A program made the translations under genes and the position numbers. Source: Cupriavidus laharis (GTDB lineage Bacteria > Pseudomonadota > Gammaproteobacteria > Burkholderiales > Burkholderiaceae). From it: DNA of 64,000 nucleotides. The stretch spans positions 62,001-126,000 of the forward strand of contig NZ_CAJZAI010000008.1 in NCBI RefSeq assembly GCF_914271435.1. Direction: 5' to 3'. Under the pieces are notes generated by a model. That model was given only the letters and a program-made list of their open reading frames with translations, did not search any database and had not been told where the DNA came from. Shown here piece by piece: positions 9,701 to 19,601 of the stretch. Position 1 is the stretch's first letter. Each line of letters starts with the position of its first letter.

Positions 9701-10333
9701 TTCCTGACCGGCTATCAGAACCGCGCCTACGCCGCTCAGTACGAGGAATTCATCGACCGCGTCAAGATTGCCGAGTCGGTCACGGGTGGCACGCGCCTCA
9801 CCGACGCCGTGGCGCGCTCGCTGTTCAAGCTGATGGCCTACAAGGACGAGTACGAAGTGGCCCGCCTGCACACCGACGCCGCATTCCGCAAGCAGATCGA
9901 GTCGATGTTCGAAGGCAACTTCCGCCTGGTGCACCACTTGGCGCCGCCGCTGTTCGCCAGGACGAACCAGGACGGCGAGCCGGTCAAGGCGGCCTATGGC
10001 CCCTGGGTGCGCAAGGCGTTCGCGGTGCTGGCCCGCTTCAAGGGCCTGCGCGGCACCGCGCTCGACCCGTTCGGCTATACCGCCGAACGCAGGGAAGAGC
10101 GCGCGCTGATCGCGGAATACCGCGACTGCGTCGAGGCGCTGCTGCCGAGGCTTTCCGCACAGAACCTGGCGCTGGCGCTCGAGATCGCGCGGCTGCCGAT
10201 GGACATCCGCGGCTATGGCCACGTCAAGGCACGCAACCTCGCTGCCACCCGCGCGCGCCGGGAACGATTGATGGCGCAGTGGGAAAGCAGCGACGTCCGC
10301 AACGACAGGATGAAGCCGACCGTGGCGGCCTGA
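6776..10333 (+). CDS. Indolepyruvate ferredoxin oxidoreductase, fused alpha-gamma-beta form
   Basis: A 1185-residue thiamine-dependent 2-oxoacid oxidoreductase that decarboxylates aryl pyruvates to aryl-acetyl-CoA with ferredoxin as acceptor, in the cytoplasm. The N-terminal pyrimidine-binding domain opens with YMSGVQALVRLP and FISGYRGSPLG. The thiamine-binding core has CPGCPHNTST near 462 and GIGCHGM near 480. Iron-sulfur ligands appear as CEGCGDCSVESNC near 663 and CNKDFSCTKGFC near 697. A gamma-type domain begins at VVAGIGGTGIVTIGG near 747. The fused organisation and length are usual in proteobacteria. It is 88 bp downstream of the dehydrogenase gene. A very long open frame on the opposite strand is a codon-bias artefact. 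Confidence 0.93.
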   Translation: MNAPILPDAARKAMEAVSIDDKYALEAGRAYMSGVQALVRLPLLQRRRDAMAGHNTAAFISGYRGSPLGNYDQAMWQAKKYLAENHVVFKPGVNEELGVTAVWGSQQLDFDAESKKYDGVFGIWYGKGPGVDRSGDALKHANLAGTSRLGGVIALAGDDHVSKSSTLAHQSDHTFMACGLPVFFPSNVQDILDLGVHAFAMSRFSGLWSGMKTVQEVVESGSSVVTDSDRVRILLPEDFAMPEGGLHIRWPDDPLAAEARMMEFKWPAALAYVRANRLNRNVVEGPNDRFGIIASGKAYSDTRQALLDLGLDDATCRALGIRVHKVSVVWPLEPLSVREFAHGLREVLVVEEKRPLIEQQLKDELYHYPEQARPAVFGKYHHTEGVGGEWSHPRPAEDWLLRGKADLSPALVAKAIAQRLKALGVPADVAARMDVRLKEIEAKERATAQGDSRAADRLPWFCPGCPHNTSTKVPEGSVATAGIGCHGMVVWMDRSTTSWSQMGGEGVHWMGQSDFSKRKHMFANLGDGTYNHSGLLAVRQSIHAGVNMTYKILFNSAVAMTGGQPVDGQLDVPAMSRELAAEGARQIVVVTDEPEKYKGVANLATGVTVRHRDELDAVQRELREVSGVTAIIYDQTCATKKRRERKRGTMVDPDKRVVINELVCEGCGDCSVESNCLAVQPVETEFGRKRKVNQDTCNKDFSCTKGFCPSFVTVEGGKLRKPSTGGKSQSVPTDIPLPALPEAARIVVAGIGGTGIVTIGGVLGMAAHLEGKGVITQDATGMAQMGGSTWSHIQIAASPDALHASRVDMAMADLVIACDTVVAASKATIAAMSPQRTYVVLNSHVTPTAAFVRNPDWDPQTEEAVGRIAQAVGNGQVGSFDAEQVAKQVMGQSIYANLMMLGYAWQKGRVPLSHDALMRAIELNGVQVDSNKAAFEWGRMCAHDMSRVPMRAANAQVIQFVRKPSLDDLRARHVEFLTGYQNRAYAAQYEEFIDRVKIAESVTGGTRLTDAVARSLFKLMAYKDEYEVARLHTDAAFRKQIESMFEGNFRLVHHLAPPLFARTNQDGEPVKAAYGPWVRKAFAVLARFKGLRGTALDPFGYTAERREERALIAEYRDCVEALLPRLSAQNLALALEIARLPMDIRGYGHVKARNLAATRARRERLMAQWESSDVRNDRMKPTVAA

Positions 10334-10404
10334 ACCAATCTGGTGTAGCAAGGCCCCCGCTGCACGGCGGCAGGGGCCGCTCAACGACAACGAGGAGACA
10401 AGTC

Positions 10405-11385
10405 ATGAAATCCGTACTGCACCGCGTCGGCCATACCCTGGGCGCCGTTGCGCTCGCCGCCTGTGCCGCCAGCGCCCTGGCCCAGGGCGGCTACCCGAAC
10501 CACCCAGTCCGCATCATCGTGCCTTGGCCGGCCGGCGGCGGCGTCGATACCGTCACACGCACCGTAGCCGAAAAGATGACGGCGAGCCTGGGCCAGCAGT
10601 TCGTGGTCGACAACCGTCCCGGCGCGACCGGCAATATTGGCGCCGGCCTGGGGGCCAAGGCGGCGCCCGATGGCTACACGCTGCTGGTCGCCAGCGCACC
10701 GATGGCCATCAACGCGAGCCTGCACAAGAACCTGCCGTTTGACCTGGGCAAGGACTTCGCGCCGCTCGGGCTGATGGCGAGTTCGCCTTACATGCTGGTG
10801 GTCAATCCCTCCATCGCAGGCTCGGTCAAGGAACTCGTCGCCCGTGCGAAGGCCGAGCCCGGCAAGCTCAGCTACGCGTCGGTGGGACCTGGCACGCAGC
10901 AGAACGTGGTCTGCGAGGTCTTCAAGGAGATGGCCGGCGTCAATATCGTCCACGCGCCTTACAAGGGCGGTCCGCAGGCGCTCACCGACATGGTCGGCGG
11001 CCATATCCACATGATGTTCCACGGCGTGCCGGCGGTGATGCCGTTCGTGAAGGGCGGCCAGCTCAAGGGCATTGCCGTGGCAAGCAAGCAGCGCCTGCCC
11101 CTGTTCCCGGATGTCCCGACCATGGCGGAGGCGGGCTTCCCCGGCATCGAGGCGAGCGAATGGTACGGGCTCGTGGCCCCGGCCGGCACGCCCAAGGAGA
11201 TCGTTGCGCTGCTGGGCAAGGAGATCGAGAAAGCGCTCAATGCGCCAGGCGTGCGCCAGCAGTTGGTCAGCCAGGGATATGAACCGGCCAGCAGCAGCTC
11301 GCCTGACCAGTTCGCGACCTTCATGGCCGCCGAGCAGAAGAGATGGGCGCTGGCCATCAAGCAGACGGGATTCCACCTGGAATAA
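10405..11385 (+). CDS. Bug-family tripartite tricarboxylate transporter solute receptor
   Basis: A 326-residue periplasmic binding protein of the BugT/TctC type. A signal peptide is clear (MKSVLHRVGHTLGAVALAA, cleavage after ASALA). The mature start YPNHPVRIIVPWPAGGGVDTVTR and VDNRPGATGNIGAGLGAKAAPDGYTLL are diagnostic. It binds a carboxylated compound in the periplasm and usually hands it to TctAB, although orphan receptors like this are numerous in Cupriavidus and Bordetella. ATG at 10405 follows CGAGGAGACAAGTC. Its position between an oxidoreductase and an MFS carrier suggests it serves the same catabolic locus. Confidence 0.92.
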   Translation: MKSVLHRVGHTLGAVALAACAASALAQGGYPNHPVRIIVPWPAGGGVDTVTRTVAEKMTASLGQQFVVDNRPGATGNIGAGLGAKAAPDGYTLLVASAPMAINASLHKNLPFDLGKDFAPLGLMASSPYMLVVNPSIAGSVKELVARAKAEPGKLSYASVGPGTQQNVVCEVFKEMAGVNIVHAPYKGGPQALTDMVGGHIHMMFHGVPAVMPFVKGGQLKGIAVASKQRLPLFPDVPTMAEAGFPGIEASEWYGLVAPAGTPKEIVALLGKEIEKALNAPGVRQQLVSQGYEPASSSSPDQFATFMAAEQKRWALAIKQTGFHLE

Positions 11386-11540
11386 GCCTCCGCAACGCAA
11401 CCCGGCCCGGACGAGATGCCGCGGCCGGACCCGGCACCCCCGCCCCGTGATCCGCGAGCCCAGTGGCCGCGAACGTCAAAAACATTACCTCAGGCAAGGC
11501 GCGGCCTCCGAAAGGGGCCCGCCACGCCAGGAGACAAGCC

Positions 11541-12869
11541 ATGCCCATTGATCCGACCACCATGGTGGCACCGTCCCACCCTCCGGTCGCCGCCCGGGAC
11601 GCCGGCCAGCACAAACCCATGTCGAAGGCATCGGCCATTACGGCCATCACCATCGGCGGCGCGCTGGAGCTGTATGACTCCGGCGTCTACAACTTCTTCG
11701 CCACGCTGATCATTCCGCTCTACTTTCCCGTGGGCAACCCGCTCGGCCAGTTGCTGCTGTCCTTCGGCACCTTCGGCGCGGGCTACCTGATGCGCCCGCT
11801 CGGCGGCCTGGTGATCGGTGCCTATGCCGACCGCTACGGCCGCAAGCCCGCGGTGCTGCTGTCGATGTGGCTGATGGCCTTCAGCGCACTGATCCTGGTG
11901 GTAACGCCGCCGTACGTGCAGCTCGGCATCATGGCCCCGATCCTGATGATCGTGGCGCGGCTCGTGCAGGGCTTCGCGATCGGCGGCGAGATGGGCTCGG
12001 CCACCGCGATGCTGATGGAGTATGCGGACGAACGCTCGCGTGGCTTCTACACCAGTTGGCAGACCGCCAGCCAGGGTATTGCCGCTGTCTTTGCCGCGCT
12101 AGTGGCGCTCGCGCTCAGCCATTCCCTGAGCCCGGATGCGCTGGAGCACTGGGGCTGGCGCGTCGCATTCCTGATCGGAATCCTGGTGATTCCTGTCGGC
12201 CAGGTCATTCGTCGCCGCCTGGAAGAAACGCTGGAGCCGCCCGCCCGCAAGAAGGCAGCCGCCGGTGGCTGGCAACTGATGCGGCAGCACTGGCACGAAC
12301 TGGTGGCCAGCGTGCTGCTGATGACCGGCCTGGCCGCCGCGGTGCACCTGATCGCCTACTACCTGCCCAACTACGCCGCCTTCCAGCTCAACATCCCGCG
12401 TGGCGACGCGGTCTGGGCAGGCTTTGTCGCCGCGGCCATGATGGTGGTCTTCGGCCCCATCGCCGGCTGGATGAGCGACCGGTTCGGGCGCCGCACCATC
12501 GTGTTGTGGTCGCGCGTGGCGCTGCTGATCATGGCGTACCCGGCCTTCGTCCTGATCAATGCCTTCCCCTCCCTGACCTGCCTGCTGGTGGTGGTCGGCT
12601 GCCTGGCCATCCCGATGGCGATGACCTCGCCCGCCACGCTGGTGCTGGTCAGCGAGGTGCTGCCCCAGCGCATGCGCGCCACCGGCATGGCGGTGACCTA
12701 CTACGTGGCCATCGCGGTATTCGGCGGCTTCGCCCAGCTGTTCTCGACCGTGCTCATCCACATGACAGGCAGTCCGAATGCGCCGGCGTTCTACCTGATC
12801 GGCTGCGGCCTGGTCTCGCTGATCGGACTGGCGATGGTGCCCGAGACGCTTGGCCGGCGACTGTCGTGA
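11541..12869 (+). CDS. MFS metabolite:proton symporter
   Basis: A 442-residue inner-membrane carrier of the metabolite:H+ symporter branch of the major facilitator superfamily, with about twelve hydrophobic segments. The first helix carries GGALELYDSGVYNFF, and the loop between helices 2 and 3 has GAYADRYGRKPAVLLSM, the MFS signature. A second copy, GWMSDRFGRRTIV, sits in the middle loop as expected. ATG at 11541 is preceded by GGAGACAAGCC. It is 155 bp after the Bug receptor on the same strand. A dicarboxylate or aromatic acid is a likely cargo, by family only. Confidence 0.87.
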   Translation: MPIDPTTMVAPSHPPVAARDAGQHKPMSKASAITAITIGGALELYDSGVYNFFATLIIPLYFPVGNPLGQLLLSFGTFGAGYLMRPLGGLVIGAYADRYGRKPAVLLSMWLMAFSALILVVTPPYVQLGIMAPILMIVARLVQGFAIGGEMGSATAMLMEYADERSRGFYTSWQTASQGIAAVFAALVALALSHSLSPDALEHWGWRVAFLIGILVIPVGQVIRRRLEETLEPPARKKAAAGGWQLMRQHWHELVASVLLMTGLAAAVHLIAYYLPNYAAFQLNIPRGDAVWAGFVAAAMMVVFGPIAGWMSDRFGRRTIVLWSRVALLIMAYPAFVLINAFPSLTCLLVVVGCLAIPMAMTSPATLVLVSEVLPQRMRATGMAVTYYVAIAVFGGFAQLFSTVLIHMTGSPNAPAFYLIGCGLVSLIGLAMVPETLGRRLS

Positions 12870-13046
12870 GCAGGCAACGCTTCTGCGCGGCTCCATGCGG
12901 CAATAGCCTGTCGCTCGGCAACAGCTAGCTGCTTGGCACCGGGCAAAGCAACATGATCGGCGTAGCCGTGGGGGTGCGACACAAGTTCTGATCCGCCGGA
13001 CTGAGGGGCGCCGCCGGGTCATCGGGTCGCCGGTAGAATTCCTGCT

Positions 13047-13556
13047 TTGACCGCCGGGCAGCGCGCCCGGCACACGCCGGACCCGTACGTGCCCTTCATC
13101 CTGCTCGGCCTTGCCGTTATCGGTGCCCTGATCTACGGGTACGTCCGTCTCTACCATGCCGTCGCCGGCGCATTCGGCACCCTTGCCGGCGCCGGCGCCG
13201 TCGCTCTCGCCGCGGCGCTGCTGGCCGCACTGGTCGCCGACGGCGTGCGGCGCTGGCGCGCCATCCATGGCGTGCGCATCCAGGGCGAGCGCATCCTGTC
13301 GCTCGATGGCACGTGGGGCAGCCTGCGCGTCGATGCGGAGCGCAAGCTCGGCATGGTGGCGCTTGGCGACGCGCAATCGCGCTTCATCTTCGCCGACATC
13401 GCCGGCGCTGAGCCAGTCTTGAAAGCCGGCGCCTGGGCACTGGCCCTGCGGCTCGAACACAATGCCCGGCCGCTCTGGCAAATCCCCATGCCCACGCGCA
13501 CCCACGCGCGGCGCTGGGCGAAGATCCTCGCTCTCGCAGCGCAGCAAAAGCTCTGA
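13047..13556 (+). CDS. Predicted membrane protein of unknown function
   Basis: A protein of up to 169 residues that I do not recognise. Two hydrophobic helices (about 17-35 and 42-62) are followed by a soluble part with ILSLDGTWGSLRVDAERKLG near 92-111, perhaps a PH-like beta domain. The longest frame starts at a TTG (13047); a GTG at 13089, just before PFILLGLAV, is an alternative. It lies between the MFS gene and the IclR gene with its own gap on each side. Expression is inferred only from codon use typical of the neighbours. Confidence 0.6.
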   Translation: MTAGQRARHTPDPYVPFILLGLAVIGALIYGYVRLYHAVAGAFGTLAGAGAVALAAALLAALVADGVRRWRAIHGVRIQGERILSLDGTWGSLRVDAERKLGMVALGDAQSRFIFADIAGAEPVLKAGAWALALRLEHNARPLWQIPMPTRTHARRWAKILALAAQQKL

Positions 13557-13689
13557 CGAAGACCGGCGCGGCCAGCCCATAACGGCACTGAAGCAAAGAG
13601 AAGCACCAGCATCCCCTCCCTGCAAAACCACTGGCCTGCAGCGCCAACTCCGTTTAAGATTGCGCGATTATCGAACAAATCAAGCTGCA

Positions 13690-14538
13690 ATGGAGACTAC
13701 CCGCCCCCTTGGTATTGGCCAGGCCCAGGCCGATACCGTCCGAGTTGCCCGCCACCAGGCCGACCTGCTCGGCAGCTTTTCCGGCGACCCGAACTTCATG
13801 TTGTCGCTCGCGCGCGGCCTGACCGTGCTCGAAGCGTTTTCCGAACGCAAGCGCCCGCTCACGATCTCGCAGGTGGCGCAGCGCACGCAGCTGTCGCGTG
13901 CATCGGTGCGCCGCTGCCTGTACACGCTCGAGCAGCTCGGCTACGTGAGCCAGCAGGACGGGCAGTTTGCGCTGCGCCCGCGCGTGCTGCACCTGGGGCA
14001 TGCGTATTTCTCGTCCACGTCGATGGTCTCGCTGTCGCAGCCGATCCTCGACAACCTGAGCGCGCGCATCCACGAGACCTGTACGCTCGCCATCCTGGAC
14101 GGCACCGACATCCTCTACCTGGTGCGCTCGGAAGTGCAGCGCGTCGTCAACTACTCGCTCGGCATGGGCAGCCGGCTGCCGGCCTATTGCACGTCCAATG
14201 GCCGCCTGCTGCTCGCGCACCAGCCGGCGTCGGTGCTCGACGGCTTCTTCGAGCATGCCGACCTGCGCCCGCGCACGCTGCAGACCAAGGTGTCGCGACA
14301 GGAACTGGAGAGCTGCTTCGAGCGGGCCAGGGAACTGGACTACGTGATCGTCGATGAAGAACTCGAACCGGGCCTGCGCGCGATGGCGGTGCCGGTACGC
14401 TCGGCCGCCGGCATCGTGCTGGCGGGCATCAGCGTGAGCGTGCGCGCAGCCAAGGTGACGGAGGCGGAGATGGTGACGCGGCTGCTGCCGCCGATGCGCG
14501 AAGCCGCCGCGGCCATCGGCCGCCTCATCACGTCCTGA
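13690..14538 (+). CDS. IclR-family regulator (PcaR/PobR type)
   Basis: A 282-residue transcription factor. The winged HTH spans about 35-95 with SLARGLTVLEAFSE and the recognition region TQLSRASVRRCLYTLEQLGYV. The C-terminal effector domain has YCTSNGRLLLAH near 157-168 and DEELEPGLRAMAVPVR near 222-237. These segments are closest to the PcaR/PcaU/PobR branch that controls protocatechuate and hydroxybenzoate catabolism. It stands convergent to the FAD oxidase gene, the two coding ends abutting at 14538/14539. The targets are not evident in this window. Confidence 0.88.
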   Translation: METTRPLGIGQAQADTVRVARHQADLLGSFSGDPNFMLSLARGLTVLEAFSERKRPLTISQVAQRTQLSRASVRRCLYTLEQLGYVSQQDGQFALRPRVLHLGHAYFSSTSMVSLSQPILDNLSARIHETCTLAILDGTDILYLVRSEVQRVVNYSLGMGSRLPAYCTSNGRLLLAHQPASVLDGFFEHADLRPRTLQTKVSRQELESCFERARELDYVIVDEELEPGLRAMAVPVRSAAGIVLAGISVSVRAAKVTEAEMVTRLLPPMREAAAAIGRLITS

Positions 14539-16579
<2,041 letters not shown>

Positions 16580-16793
16580 GGAATCACGCAACATCAGAAT
16601 GGCAGCGCACCGCACGCAGCGAGAAGGGCGTCGGGCCAGGATCGGCTTGCGGCCGAGCGCCGCATATTAAGGGGACGCTGCATTCGACGGCAAGACTCAT
16701 GGCATGGGCTTCGGCATTCTGTGGCAAAACTTGAGCACAGACTTCCGGGGGGTAGCGTTTGAGCCGCTTTCGCGCTGCGGCGCGCGGTTCGCG

Positions 16794-17375
16794 TCACGCA
16801 GAAACGGGTACGCTGGCCGTTGTGGGCGCGTCGTCGGGAGCGATGAGGGGCCAGGTTCCTGTCACAGCGTGCGTCGCGCCCTGTTGATCCAGGCGGCTCT
16901 CGAACAGCACGAAGCGATGCGCCTGCCAGGGCGGCACGGCAAGCTCGCGGTGCGCGGCCACCCAGTCGCGCAGCAAGGCATCAGGTACCGTGGGACGGCA
17001 GCGCGCGAGTGTCAGGTGCGCGCGGAAATGCCGTCGTTCAGGCGCGATGCCTGCGGATTTCAGCGCATCGGTCACGGCCGCGTAGAGCGCATCGAGCGCC
17101 AGGCAAGGCGCGAGGCCGGCCCACAGCACGCTGCCCTGCTGGCCGCGGAAACGGCCGGCGCCTGCCACGCGCAGTGTGAATTCCTCTGCGCGTATGGTGT
17201 CGAGCGCGGCAGTGATGCGGCCGGCCTGCTCCGCATCGCACTCCCCCAGGAAGCGCAAGGTCAGATGCACCTGCGCCACCGGAGTGGGGCGAATGCCGCT
17301 CGCGGCCGGCACAAGTCCCACCAGATGCGCCGCGACCGCGCGCGGCGATTCCACGGCAATGAACAGGCGGTCCAC
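16794..17375 (-). CDS. thpR: RNA 2',3'-cyclic phosphodiesterase (LigT/ThpR)
   Basis: A 193-residue member of the 2H phosphoesterase family. The two catalytic H-x-T-x motifs are visible as HLTLRFLGE near 38 and HLTLARCRP near 128. It starts at GTG 17375 (VDRLFIAVES), the usual opening for this family; the open frame upstream has no family similarity. The last codons, reading SVPVSA-stop, are formed by an iteron copy (16797-16813) and the adjoining bases, so the repeat has been captured as the C-terminus and its flank provides the TGA. It lies 19 bp after ogt on the same strand and is probably in the same operon. Confidence 0.88.
   Translation of the reverse strand: MDRLFIAVESPRAVAAHLVGLVPAASGIRPTPVAQVHLTLRFLGECDAEQAGRITAALDTIRAEEFTLRVAGAGRFRGQQGSVLWAGLAPCLALDALYAAVTDALKSAGIAPERRHFRAHLTLARCRPTVPDALLRDWVAAHRELAVPPWQAHRFVLFESRLDQQGATHAVTGTWPLIAPDDAPTTASVPVSA
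16797..16813 (+). repeat. Dispersed iteron copy, overlapping the thpR 3' end
   Basis: CGCAGAAACGGGTACGC, an exact match to the origin iteron consensus, 34 kb from the origin core. It encodes the last residues of ThpR and abuts its stop. Confidence 0.85.
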
Positions 17376-17394
17376 GCTGGCTGCGCTGTCGCGC

Positions 17395-17928
17395 CTAGGC
17401 GAACGCGAGTGCGGACTGCTGCATGATCGGCAGGCGTGCCGCCGCCGCGTGGCCTTCGAGCCGGAGCAGCGCGCGCTTGCGGTCGGTGCCACCCGCGTAG
17501 CCGGTCAGGTCCCCGCCCGCGCCGAGTACGCGATGGCACGGCACGATCACCGACAGCGGATTGCGCCCCACCGCACCGCCGACTGCGCGGGCGTGGCCAG
17601 GCGGCAAACCGAGCTGTCCGGCCAGTTCACCGTAGGACAGGGTCTCTCCGAACGGAATGGCGCGCAGCGCCTCCCACACTCGCGTCTGGAAGCCGGTGCC
17701 GAGCAGCCGCAGCGGCACCGCGAACGTTTCGAGCGATCCGTCGAAGTAGGCCGCGATCTGCGCGGCCGCAGCGTCGAACACGCGCGCGGCGCTTTCGGGC
17801 ACGGCCCCGGGCACGGCGCCGTGCGGATAGTACTTCTGCCCTTCGAAATAGACGCCCGTCAGGAAGCCGCCATCCGCGCGCAGCAGCATGGCGCCGAGCG
17901 GGCTGTCGATCAGTCGGTAGCTGGTCAT
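17395..17928 (-). CDS. ogt: Methylated-DNA--protein-cysteine methyltransferase
   Basis: A 177-residue suicide enzyme that removes alkyl groups from O6-alkylguanine onto its own cysteine. The active-site motif VIVPCHRV is present near 128-135 after GRNPLS, and the helix-turn-helix region TRVWEALRAIPFGETLSYGELA lies near 82-103. It overlaps the stop of the upstream AlkA/Ada-like gene by 4 bp (ATGA), so the direct-reversal enzyme and the glycosylase are translated together as an alkylation-repair operon. Length and motif order are normal. Confidence 0.94.
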   Translation of the reverse strand: MTSYRLIDSPLGAMLLRADGGFLTGVYFEGQKYYPHGAVPGAVPESAARVFDAAAAQIAAYFDGSLETFAVPLRLLGTGFQTRVWEALRAIPFGETLSYGELAGQLGLPPGHARAVGGAVGRNPLSVIVPCHRVLGAGGDLTGYAGGTDRKRALLRLEGHAAAARLPIMQQSALAFA

Positions 17929-19460
17929 GTCGTCACCTCGATATCGTTATCGCAATTGGCAGGCATCACGTCGGCCAAAGGTACCACTGCGCCGTCGCCC
18001 TGCGCTTTCATCGCTTCATAGCGATGCCACAGGTGGATGGCAGCGTACGCGCGCCACGGTGCCCACTGCGCGGTGCGGGCCTGCATGGCACGCGCCGTGT
18101 TCACGCCGAGCACTTTGCGCAGCGCATAGTCGGTGCCCGGGAACGCATCGGGCCAGCCGAGCGCGCGCATGGCGACGTATTGCGCCGTCCAGTCGCCGAT
18201 CCCGTCGACTTCGCGCAGCGCGGCCACGGCCTGTTCGGGCGCCGTATGCGGCTCCAGCAGCAACGCACCGCTGGCGACGCGCTGCGCGAGCGCGCGCAGC
18301 GTGCGCGCCTTGCCCGGCGACACGCCGGCCGCAGCCATGGCCGCGTCGGACAAGGCGGCCAGCGCCGCGGCCGACGGAAAACAGTGCTGCAGCGGCGCGT
18401 ACCCGTCGATGGGCATGGCCGGGGCCGGCAAGGCATCGCCCGCCGCCTGCGCGAGCCGCGCCAGGATGCGCCGCGCCTGCACCACCGAAATCACCTGGCC
18501 GATCACGGCGCGCACCGCGATCTCGAAACCATCGACACTGCCCGGCAGGCGCATGCCCGGCACATCGCCGGCCAGCTCGCCGAGGTGGCGGTCGACAATA
18601 TCGGGCCGGCAGCCGAGGTCGCACAGCCGGCGCACCTTGCCCAGCGCCTGCGGGATCACGCGCGCGAGCGAGGCCGACAGGGTCACGCGCAGCACCAGCC
18701 GCGCGGGCACATGGTCGATGCGCACCCAGCCGCGATGCACGACGCCGCCGCCCTCCACCGCGAGCGTGCGGGCATAGGCGCCGTCATGGCCCTGCTCGAT
18801 GCCATCCACCGCGCGCACTGCGAGGAAGCCGAGCAGCGCGTCCCATGCGAAGGGCGGCCGGTAGCCCAGCTCGAATACCAGCCGGTCGGCCACGCCGTCC
18901 GACGCCCGCTTGCGCAATGCCATGGGCGTCAGGCCGTAGCGCGTGCGCAGCACGTCGTTGAAGCGGCGCACACTGCCGAAGCCCGCGGCCAGCGCCACTT
19001 CGGTCACGGGCAGCGCGGTGTCGGTCAGCAGCCGCTTGGCCAGCAGCAGGCGCTGCGTCTGCACGTACTCCAACACCGACACGCCGAACTGCGCCGTGAA
19101 CAGACGGTGCAGGTGCCGTTCGGTCACGCCGATGCGGGCGGCCAGCGCGGCCACGCCGGCATCGGCCATGAAGCCTTCGTCGATCAGCGTGGCGGCGGCC
19201 TGTGCGAGGCGGCCCGAGATATCGGCCAGCCCGTGGCCGGGCGCGAGTTCGGGGCGACAGCGCAGGCATGGACGGAAGCCATGCTTCTCGGCAGCCGCGG
19301 CGCTTTCGTAGAAGGTGCAGTTCTCGCGCTTCGGGGTACGCACCGCGCACACGGGCCGGCAGTAAATGCCCGTCGACGACACGCCGACGAAGAATCGGCC
19401 GTCGAAGCGCCGGTCGTGCGAGGCCACGGCCTTGTAGCAGGTGTCGGGATCGAGTTCCAT
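17925..19460 (-). CDS. alkA: Ada-like regulator fused to DNA-3-methyladenine glycosylase II
   Basis: A 511-residue fusion for alkylation repair. Residues 1-75 form the Ada zinc domain with four cysteines (YCRPVCAVR and RPCLRCRPE), the methyl-phosphotriester acceptor in Ada. Residues 85-185 form an AraC-type HTH (GVTERHLHRLFTAQFG). Residues 200-490 form AlkA, with the helix-hairpin-helix REVDGIGDWTAQYVAMRALG and the catalytic Asp probably in FPGTDYALRKVLG. It removes 3-methyladenine and related bases and may switch on its own operon when methylated. This Ada-AlkA layout is common in beta- and actinobacteria. Downstream genes are ogt and thpR. Confidence 0.92.
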   Translation of the reverse strand: MELDPDTCYKAVASHDRRFDGRFFVGVSSTGIYCRPVCAVRTPKRENCTFYESAAAAEKHGFRPCLRCRPELAPGHGLADISGRLAQAAATLIDEGFMADAGVAALAARIGVTERHLHRLFTAQFGVSVLEYVQTQRLLLAKRLLTDTALPVTEVALAAGFGSVRRFNDVLRTRYGLTPMALRKRASDGVADRLVFELGYRPPFAWDALLGFLAVRAVDGIEQGHDGAYARTLAVEGGGVVHRGWVRIDHVPARLVLRVTLSASLARVIPQALGKVRRLCDLGCRPDIVDRHLGELAGDVPGMRLPGSVDGFEIAVRAVIGQVISVVQARRILARLAQAAGDALPAPAMPIDGYAPLQHCFPSAAALAALSDAAMAAAGVSPGKARTLRALAQRVASGALLLEPHTAPEQAVAALREVDGIGDWTAQYVAMRALGWPDAFPGTDYALRKVLGVNTARAMQARTAQWAPWRAYAAIHLWHRYEAMKAQGDGAVVPLADVMPANCDNDIEVTT

Positions 19461-19601
19461 GCAGTCATGCTACCGCTTCACGCGCGCATGCACCCGCTGA
19501 ATTCGGACATTCCCCTGTGGCCGGCGACCGTGCATTGGAGCACAGTTAGCATAACGGAGTACGGCTAGAATCACCTGCCTTCGTTGCCTCCCGGAGACCC
19601 C

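Noticed and set aside
6719-10390. A 1223-codon open frame on the minus strand
   Set aside because: It is antisense to the indolepyruvate oxidoreductase gene, is rich in His, Arg and Ala as expected from reversed GC-rich codons, and has no domain.
18395-18404. GCGTACCCGT inside alkA
   Set aside because: Only half of the iteron; the rest (CGATGGG) does not match.
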